From assembly GCA_018825665.1 (NCBI GenBank), contig JAHJEG010000041.1:1-46894 (forward strand): DNA of 46,894 bases, written 5' to 3'. Positions 41,964 to 46,894 of this stretch are shown here, piece by piece. The notes beneath the pieces were generated by a model. The model saw nothing but the letters and a program-made list of their open reading frames with translations, did no database searches and was not told where the DNA came from. Source of the stretch: a bacterium (GTDB taxonomy: Bacteria; Campylobacterota; Campylobacteria; Campylobacterales; Sulfurimonadaceae). Each line of letters opens with the position of its first letter. The first letter of the stretch is position 1. A program made the translations under genes and the position numbers.

Positions 41964-43922
41964 ATGTCAGAAATACAGATAAAGCCAGTTTTTAAGCCAA
42001 ATAAAGAGTTTAGCAAAAATGCTAGAATAAAAAATATGTGTGAATACCAAGCTTTGCAGGAAGCGGCGACTGAGGATTATGAAGGTTTTTGGGGAAATTA
42101 TGCAAAAGAGAAACTCGATTGGATAGAGCCTTTTACGAATACAATGAACGAGAGCAATTTCCCTTTTGTTAAATGGTTTGAGGGCGGAAAGCTGAATGTT
42201 TCATCCCAGTGTATTGATCGTCATCTGGATTCTCGTAAAAATAAAGCGGCTATTATCTTTGAAGGCGACAGAGGGGATAAGCAGATCATCACATATCTTG
42301 AACTTTACTATAATGTGAACAGATTTGCGAATCTGTTAAAAAGTGAGTTTGGCGTAAAAAAAGGTGATCGTGTCGTAATCTATATGCCGATGATTCCAGA
42401 AGCAGCGTATGCAATGCTGGCATGTGCAAGAATCGGAGCAATCCACTCTATCGTATTTGGCGGGTTCTCTGCAGAAGCACTTAAAGACAGAATCGAAGAT
42501 GCAGATGCGAAGGTTGTGATCACGGCAGACGGAGCATACAGAAAAGATAAGCCGTATATGCTCAAGCCGGTTGTAGATGAAGCACTAAGCGGTGCAACTC
42601 CTGTACAAAAAGTTTTGGTTGTTGAGAGAAACGGCGAAGATGTTACATGGGTGGCAGGACGTGACTACTCATACAATGAGCTGATTAAACATCAGGACAC
42701 GAAATGTGAACCGGAAGTTATGGACAGTGAAGACCCGCTTTTCTTACTCTACACCTCAGGTTCAACAGGAAAACCAAAAGGGGTGCAACATAACTCTGCA
42801 GGGTACATCCTTTGGGCTCAAATGACAATGGAATGGGTATTTGACGTTAAAGAAAATGACACATACTGGTGTACAGCCGATGTGGGCTGGATTACGGGAC
42901 ATACGTATATAGTTTACGGACCTCTTGCAATGGGAGCGACAACAGTTATGTTCGAAGGTGTGCCTACATATCCGGATGCAGGTCGTCCTTGGAAAATGGT
43001 GGAAGAGTATAAAATCAACCAATTTTATACAGCGCCTACAGCCATTCGTGTTTTACATAAAATGGGTGAGGACGAGCCGGGCAAATACGACCTTTCAAGT
43101 TTAAAAGTTCTTGGAACTGTTGGTGAGCCTATCGACCCACCGGCGTGGAAGTGGTACTATGAAGCAGTCGGTTCAAGTAAATGTGCTATCGTTGATACAT
43201 ATTGGCAGACTGAGACAGGCGGTCATATCGTATCACCTCTTCCTGGTGCTACGCCTATTAAGCCGGCATGTGCAACATTTCCGCTTCCTGGAATCATGGC
43301 AGAGATTTTAGATCCTAAAACCGGTGAAAAAGTAGAAGCAGGCGAGAGCGGATATATGTGTGTTACCCGTCCTTGGCCATCTATGATTCGCGGTGTTTGG
43401 GGAGATGAGGAAAGATTTGTTAAATCTTACTTCGGAGATGTAAAAAAAGATGGTAAGCCTGTTTATTTTACAGGAGACGGTGCCGTTTATGATGATGAAG
43501 GATATATCACGATTACAGGCCGTACAGATGATGTTATCAATGTTTCAGGTCACAGAATGGGCACAGCCGAAGTTGAAGCTGCCATTAAAAAGCATGCAAA
43601 TGTAGCTGAAGTTGCAGTTGTTGGAAAACCACACCCTTTAAAAGGTGAGGGTATTTTTGCTTATATCGTTTTAAAGTCTGATGATGGTGTAGCCGATGAA
43701 GTTGAAGAGGTCAAAGCAATCAACAATATTATTAAAAAAGAGATAGGAAATATCGCTTTATGTGATGATATGGTGTTTGCTCCGGGACTGCCGAAAACTC
43801 GTTCGGGCAAGATTATGAGAAGAATTCTCCGCTCAATTGCCAAAGGCGAAAAAATCACTCAGGACATCTCCACTCTTGAAGATCCAAGTGTAGTTGAAAA
43901 AATCGAGGCAATGGTAAAGTAG
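41964..43922 (+). CDS. acs: acetyl-CoA synthetase
   Basis: A 652-residue AMP-forming acetate--CoA ligase, the same length as E. coli Acs. The AMP-binding loop is [13 protein letters not shown] near residue 258, [11 protein letters not shown] lies near 410, and the C-terminal [11 protein letters not shown] carries the conserved lysine K616, the acetylation site in Acs proteins. It activates acetate to acetyl-CoA through acetyl-adenylate. It begins immediately after the exonuclease stop with GGAG upstream, completing a co-transcribed uptake and activation module. Confidence 0.97.
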   Translation: MSEIQIKPVFKPNKEFSKNARIKNMCEYQALQEAATEDYEGFWGNYAKEKLDWIEPFTNTMNESNFPFVKWFEGGKLNVSSQCIDRHLDSRKNKAAIIFEGDRGDKQIITYLELYYNVNRFANLLKSEFGVKKGDRVVIYMPMIPEAAYAMLACARIGAIHSIVFGGFSAEALKDRIEDADAKVVITADGAYRKDKPYMLKPVVDEALSGATPVQKVLVVERNGEDVTWVAGRDYSYNELIKHQDTKCEPEVMDSEDPLFLLYTSGSTGKPKGVQHNSAGYILWAQMTMEWVFDVKENDTYWCTADVGWITGHTYIVYGPLAMGATTVMFEGVPTYPDAGRPWKMVEEYKINQFYTAPTAIRVLHKMGEDEPGKYDLSSLKVLGTVGEPIDPPAWKWYYEAVGSSKCAIVDTYWQTETGGHIVSPLPGATPIKPACATFPLPGIMAEILDPKTGEKVEAGESGYMCVTRPWPSMIRGVWGDEERFVKSYFGDVKKDGKPVYFTGDGAVYDDEGYITITGRTDDVINVSGHRMGTAEVEAAIKKHANVAEVAVVGKPHPLKGEGIFAYIVLKSDDGVADEVEEVKAINNIIKKEIGNIALCDDMVFAPGLPKTRSGKIMRRILRSIAKGEKITQDISTLEDPSVVEKIEAMVK

Positions 43923-43934
43923 GTTTTCCTACTT

Positions 43935-43945
43935 TTCCACATGCC
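43935..43945 (+). repeat. TTCCACATGCC word between acs and pyrF
   Basis: Exact single copy in the intergenic region, 13 bases after the acs stop, not part of a hairpin. Confidence 0.6.
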
Positions 43946-44033
43946 CAAGCTTCCGCCCCCTTATTTTATAAAAATCCATCTGCTCGCGATAAAATTTTAC
44001 ATTCTTCCCTATGGATACAATTCGTAAAAATGG

Positions 44034-44039
44034 TACAAT
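44034..44039 (+). promoter_or_regulatory. probable -10 of the pyrF promoter
   Basis: TACAAT preceded by TGG (extended -10 type) 27 bases before the pyrF ATG. No clear -35 box. The position would give a short leader. Confidence 0.4.
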
Positions 44040-44066
44040 TGCATAATTAAAACAAAAAGAGAAATA

Positions 44067-44750
44067 ATGGAACTTTGTGTCGCCCTTGATTTACCAACAA
44101 AAGAAGATAATCTTGCCTTGGTACAAAAGCTAAAAGAGTATGATGTGTGGCTGAAGGTTGGTCTGCGCTCCTATATAAGAGACGGAGAACAGTTTTTAAA
44201 AGATATAAAAAAAATTAATCCTGATTTCAAAATATTTTTGGATTTGAAGCTTTATGACATACCAAATACAATGGCTGATGCCGCTGAATCGATAATGGGT
44301 CTGGGTGTTGATATGTTCAATGTTCATGCAAGTGCGGGTAAAAGAGCTATGAAAGAGGTGATGGACCGACTGAGCTCTTATGAAAAAAGACCGATAGTCT
44401 TGGCAGTTACCGCTCTTACCTCTTTTAATGAAGAAGAGTTTGGTGATGTTTATGAAAAAAGTATTGCAGACAAAGCGGACCAGTTCGCAAAAGATGCGTA
44501 TGACAGCGGACTTGACGGCGTTGTATGTTCAGCGTTTGAGAGCAGATCTATCAAAAATATCACAGCTAATGGATTTTTGACTTTAACTCCGGGTATTCGT
44601 CCTTTTGGAGAAGATGCGGGAGACCAGCAGAGAGTTGCAGATATCGGTTTTGCCCATTCTGAAAAGGTTGATTTTATAGTTGTAGGACGTCCTATTTATA
44701 AGGCTGAAAATCCGGATCAAGTAGTGCAAAAGATTTTAGAAAAACTATAA
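44067..44750 (+). CDS. pyrF: orotidine 5'-phosphate decarboxylase
   Basis: A 227-residue TIM-barrel enzyme of the usual length. The first strand is ELCVALDLP with D8. The catalytic set is FLDLKLYDIPNT with D59, K61 and D64. The phosphate loop is LTPGIRPFGEDAGDQQRV near residue 172. It decarboxylates OMP to UMP in pyrimidine synthesis. It has its own promoter-like region and converges with the LapG-type gene across ten bases. Confidence 0.97.
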   Translation: MELCVALDLPTKEDNLALVQKLKEYDVWLKVGLRSYIRDGEQFLKDIKKINPDFKIFLDLKLYDIPNTMADAAESIMGLGVDMFNVHASAGKRAMKEVMDRLSSYEKRPIVLAVTALTSFNEEEFGDVYEKSIADKADQFAKDAYDSGLDGVVCSAFESRSIKNITANGFLTLTPGIRPFGEDAGDQQRVADIGFAHSEKVDFIVVGRPIYKAENPDQVVQKILEKL

Positions 44751-44760
44751 AGATATATTT

Positions 44761-45384
44761 CTAACTTTCTTTTTCTACCCGCTTTATTAATTCTTGAAAT
44801 TTTTTGGAAGTGTACGCAATCTTGATAAGTTTATTATTCTCATCAATTTTGTATGTACCGGTAGAATTAACGAAAATTTGAGGTTTTAAGTCCTCTCTGG
44901 TTCTCAGGTTGAGGACTCTAAAACTAAGGTTATCCAATATCAGCGGTGACTCATCCTGATTTTCAAAATAACTAAGCACCATATGGTACCTTCCGCTAAA
45001 TTTTTCATATACAGTTGTAATAAACAGCTTCTCTTGTTCGAATCCAAGTTTTAAGAGAGTGAAATATTTTATAATTGCATAATCTTCACAATCTCCATAT
45101 CCCAAAGTCAAAAATTCTTTTGGAGTTTCCCAATAATCTTCCTGATTCTGATTCAATTTGTCAACCTGAGGCAAGAGCTGGTTCAGATAAAAATTCACTT
45201 TTAAAAGCTGCTTGTCTTTTGTGTCATTTTTATAAGAATTTATCGTATCAAAATAGTCAACTATTCTGTTTTTTGCTATTTTTCCGGAATGCAGGGAAAT
45301 TTTATCTATTTCCCCTTCTGTAAAATGAGGATAGGATGAAGCGTACAATGCAAGGGAAAAAGTAAATATAAATATCGCTTTTAT
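44761..45384 (-). CDS. LapG-type periplasmic cysteine protease, apparent AUA start
   Basis: A bacterial transglutaminase-like cysteine protease of the LapG family. With a start at ATA 45384 it has 207 residues and a good signal peptide, MKAIFIFTFSLALYA. The catalytic triad is C99 (GYGDCEDYA), H134 (GRYHMVLSY) and D151 (ILDNL). The spacings of 35 and 17 match those of characterised LapG. A TTG at 45348 is the only conventional start nearby, and it would cut off the signal peptide. ATA 45384 has AGAGGA eight bases upstream and an in-frame TAA lies further upstream. LapG cleaves the N-terminal retention module of LapA-type adhesins, and such an adhesin begins 0.9 kb away. No LapD-like c-di-GMP receptor is in the window. 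Confidence 0.85.
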   Translation of the reverse strand: MKAIFIFTFSLALYASSYPHFTEGEIDKISLHSGKIAKNRIVDYFDTINSYKNDTKDKQLLKVNFYLNQLLPQVDKLNQNQEDYWETPKEFLTLGYGDCEDYAIIKYFTLLKLGFEQEKLFITTVYEKFSGRYHMVLSYFENQDESPLILDNLSFRVLNLRTREDLKPQIFVNSTGTYKIDENNKLIKIAYTSKKFQELIKRVEKES

Positions 45385-45556
45385 GGTTCCATTCCTCTGA
45401 ATAAAAATTTATTTCTGATGATTATAATATTAAAAAGATTATAAAGCAATTATATTTAAAATTTATGTTGTATAGTATCCCATAAATTGTAAAGAATAAT
45501 TTCATATACTTAAGCTATATGTTATAAACATCTGACTATAATTTCCCTCTTCAAAA

Positions 45557-45646
45557 GGACAAGTGGGTGAGCGGCTGAAACCACATCCCTGCTAAGGATG
45601 CGTACGGGTAACTGTACCGAGGGTTCGAACCCCTCCTTGTCCACCA
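45557..45646 (+). tRNA. tRNA-Ser (anticodon GCU)
   Basis: The acceptor stem GGACAAG/CTTGTCC closes a class II tRNA of 90 bases including an encoded CCA (45644-45646). The anticodon stem CATCC/GGATG has the loop CTGCTAA, giving GCU, which reads AGC and AGU serine codons. A long variable arm (GTACGGGTAACTGTACC) and the T-loop GTTCGAAC are clear. It stands alone, upstream of the cold-shock gene. Confidence 0.97.
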
Positions 45647-45722
45647 CTGAAGCATATTCATATTCTCATAAATTATAAATCACTTGCAAACATTTTTAAA
45701 AACAGATATAATTTCATCGATG

Positions 45723-45747
45723 AAAGATGAGGTTCGAGTTCATCTTT
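45723..45747 (+). promoter_or_regulatory. stem-loop in the leader region of the cold-shock gene
   Basis: AAAGATGA (45723-45730) pairs perfectly with TCATCTTT (45740-45747) around a 9-base loop. It lies 77 bases after the tRNA and 99 bases before the cold-shock ATG. No T-run follows, so it is more likely a leader structure than a terminator. Long structured leaders are known to act as temperature sensors in cold-shock mRNAs; that role here is a guess. Confidence 0.35.
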
Positions 45748-45845
45748 AGTGCAATAATTAAATATTCTGCTAGACCGAACAACTCTCCCAAAATTTTGAT
45801 TCCGCTTCCACTAAAGAAGTGTATTTTCCTATTAGAGGTATTATT

Positions 45846-46064
45846 ATGGCGCAATTGCTAAATGGAACTGTTAAATGGTTCAACGAAGAAAAAGGTTATG
45901 GATTTATCCAGCAAAATGATGGCGGTGGTGATTTATTTGTACATTTTCGTCAAGTAAACAGCACTGGACCTGGTCGTGTTTCTTTATCAGAAGGTCAAAA
46001 AGTAACATACGAAATTGGTGAGGGACAAAAAGGTCCTCAAGCTGAGAACGTAACTGCACAGTAA
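45846..46064 (+). CDS. cold-shock protein (CspA family)
   Basis: A 72-residue CspA-family protein. The RNA-binding motifs are GYGFIQQ (RNP1) near residue 18 and DLFVHF (RNP2) near 31; [15 protein letters not shown] is the typical N terminus. ATG 45846 is chosen over an upstream in-frame ATG at 45819 because AGAGG lies seven bases before it and the protein then has the standard length. It binds single-stranded RNA or DNA as a chaperone. Its long leader (about 200 bases after the tRNA) holds one stem-loop. Confidence 0.93.
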   Translation: MAQLLNGTVKWFNEEKGYGFIQQNDGGGDLFVHFRQVNSTGPGRVSLSEGQKVTYEIGEGQKGPQAENVTAQ

Positions 46065-46116
46065 GTAAAACTTACATCCTATTTTAATACTTAACGATTT
46101 CTATTTGAAATTGTAT

Positions 46117-46163
46117 AAGTTTAAAATAGATATTTATAAAATTCCCCCCCCCCCTTTAAACTT
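46117..46163 (+). repeat. C11 homopolymer within an inverted repeat upstream of the adhesin
   Basis: Eleven consecutive C residues at 46144-46154 lie between AAGTTTAAA (46117-46125) and TTTAAACTT (46155-46163), a perfect 9-bp inverted repeat. The tract is 97 bases before the adhesin ATG and about 31 bases before a TACAAT -10-like box (46186-46191). Long G/C tracts of this kind are slippage-prone contingency sites in Campylobacterota. The rest of the 187-base gap between the cold-shock and adhesin genes is AT-rich with no other gene. Confidence 0.6.
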
Positions 46164-46250
46164 CTATCTACAAAATGTCCTCAGGTACAATATACAATAT
46201 ATATTAATTATTCTATTATTTGTCAATACTAAAATTTTCAGGAGTCTGTT

Positions 46251-46894
46251 ATGGCATCATATATAGGAAAAATTGATAGTTTAGATGGCACATTTTACGC
46301 AAAAAGCGCTGACGGTTCGCTTCGTGAATTATCTATTGGAGATAAGCTTTACGAAGGTGAAATTATTGTTGGTGATGATGGAAATAGTGCTATTAATAGC
46401 ATTATAGTTTCCATGAATGATGGAAATGACATTATAGTTCTTGGAACTCAAACACAGGCTCTTGATGCATCTCTTACCCAAGAAGAATTTGCAGAAAACG
46501 AAACAGTAACTGAAACTAGTTCAATACAGTCAATGTTGGAAAAAAACGGTGATATAGATAGTGATAATATCGAAGATTTACAAACTGCTGCCGGTGAAGA
46601 AACAGGCGGAGCAGAATCAACAGATGGTATTCATGCCAATTTTGCCGAATCTAATGATGCAAGTGCTGACGTAAATGCAAATGTAGGCGGTAGTGCATTT
46701 ACAAGTGAAGAAAATATTGATACACATAAGGTAGATGAAAGTGAAGAATCGCGTCGTGTTGAAGGAAGTGTAGATGAGATATTAGAATCTGTGACAGATA
46801 CAGAGATCGCTTCCATGGTAGGCAATGTAGCCGATCTTACAGACGCAGCCAATGAAGCAGCCACAGCCGCCGATGCAGCCGCAGCCGCAGCCAA
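46251..46894 (+). CDS. LapA-type giant adhesin, N-terminal retention module (partial)
   Basis: The first 214 codons of a gene that runs off the window. GGAG precedes ATG 46251 by six bases. There is no signal peptide, as expected for type I secretion. Residues 1-75 (YIGKIDSLDGTFYAKSADGS, then LRELSIGDKLYEGEII and MNDGNDIIVLG) form the retention module that plugs the outer-membrane exporter in LapA-like adhesins. TAAG at residues 112-115 matches the LapG cleavage motif at about the same place as in Pseudomonas LapA. The chain then becomes acidic, and from about residue 193 alanine-rich (AANEAATAADAAAAAA). A LapG-type protease gene lies 0.9 kb upstream on the other strand. Repeats and RTX secretion signal would be outside the window. 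Confidence 0.82.
   Translation, partial: MASYIGKIDSLDGTFYAKSADGSLRELSIGDKLYEGEIIVGDDGNSAINSIIVSMNDGNDIIVLGTQTQALDASLTQEEFAENETVTETSSIQSMLEKNGDIDSDNIEDLQTAAGEETGGAESTDGIHANFAESNDASADVNANVGGSAFTSEENIDTHKVDESEESRRVEGSVDEILESVTDTEIASMVGNVADLTDAANEAATAADAAAAAA

Noticed and set aside
42419-43275. GGCATGTGCAA twice in acs (42419 and 43265) as further uptake words
   Set aside because: Each differs by one base from the 11-mer and falls on an Ala-Cys-Ala codon run, so protein sequence alone can explain them. Not counted.
45723-45747. Rho-independent terminator for tRNA-Ser
   Set aside because: The stem is good but is 77 bases from the tRNA and is not followed by a T-run.
46631-46894. Alanine-rich open frame on the minus strand at the right edge
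   Set aside because: It is the complement of the alanine/acid-rich adhesin coding region; GCC/GCA repeats give open alanine/serine frames on both strands. No ribosome-binding site or end is visible.
1-46894. CRISPR array, rRNA operon or insertion sequence
   Set aside because: No regularly spaced repeat series, rRNA segments, or transposase motifs with terminal inverted repeats were found on reading both strands.

Overview
This window looks like a chromosomal segment from a free-living Campylobacterota (Epsilonproteobacteria), most likely a Sulfurimonas-type organism. That reading rests on gene content and order: a PglB/STT3-type oligosaccharyltransferase beside a sugar cluster, a UPF0323 lipoprotein next to a glutathionylspermidine-synthase-like gene (the Cj0371/Cj0372 pair), the block fabZ-lpxA-clpX-mreB-mreC, an AT-rich base composition, and densely overlapping genes. 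Genus is an inference; no rRNA is present.

Layout. (1) 1-14684, + strand: a tightly overlapped glycan operon. It holds the end of rfbB, an FdtA/FdtC/FdtB-type dTDP-3-amino-sugar pathway, an acyltransferase, a Wzx flippase, two glycosyltransferases, a pyruvyltransferase-family protein, a three-gene UDP-L-6-deoxy-HexNAc pathway, a WbuB-like transferase, a sugar reductase, a WbpL/WecA-type initiating transferase and a PglF/WbpM-type dehydratase. After a hairpin terminator and a new promoter comes pglB (14818-16929). No Wzy polymerase is seen, so the oligosaccharide may be flipped by Wzx and moved to protein by PglB. (2) 16948-30293, - strand: housekeeping genes for YgiC-like amide ligase, UPF0323 lipoprotein, YrdC-like protein, CarB, a MipA-like outer-membrane protein, MreC, MreB, ClpX, LpxA, FabZ, QueH (apparently starting at AUU), a small secreted protein and a cyclophilin. 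(3) 30400-32300, +: a histidine kinase and OmpR-type regulator. (4) 32281-35931: a 3.65-kb integrative element bounded by an exact 19-bp direct repeat that is the 3' end of the regulator gene. It encodes integrase, HTH protein, HUH replication protein, a possible ssDNA-binding protein and a ribbon-helix-helix repressor. (5) 36106-43922, +: an acetate module of porin, DUF485 protein, ActP, a cNMP/CBS/nucleotidyltransferase regulator, a DnaQ-like exonuclease and Acs; then pyrF. (6) 44761-end: a LapG-type periplasmic protease with an apparent AUA start, tRNA-Ser(GCU), a cold-shock protein, and the 5' end of a giant LapA-type adhesin with a TAAG LapG cleavage motif, preceded by a C11 tract.

Across the window the 11-mer TTCCACATGCC recurs eight times exactly, plus a truncated copy at the left edge. 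It lies in genes and between them, and twice forms inverted-repeat hairpins. This behaves like a DNA uptake sequence or a polar chromosomal motif and is the most unexpected signal here. The LapG-LapA pair with a possible phase-variable tract, and the compact integrating/replicating element inserted between a two-component system and an acetate module, are the other main points.
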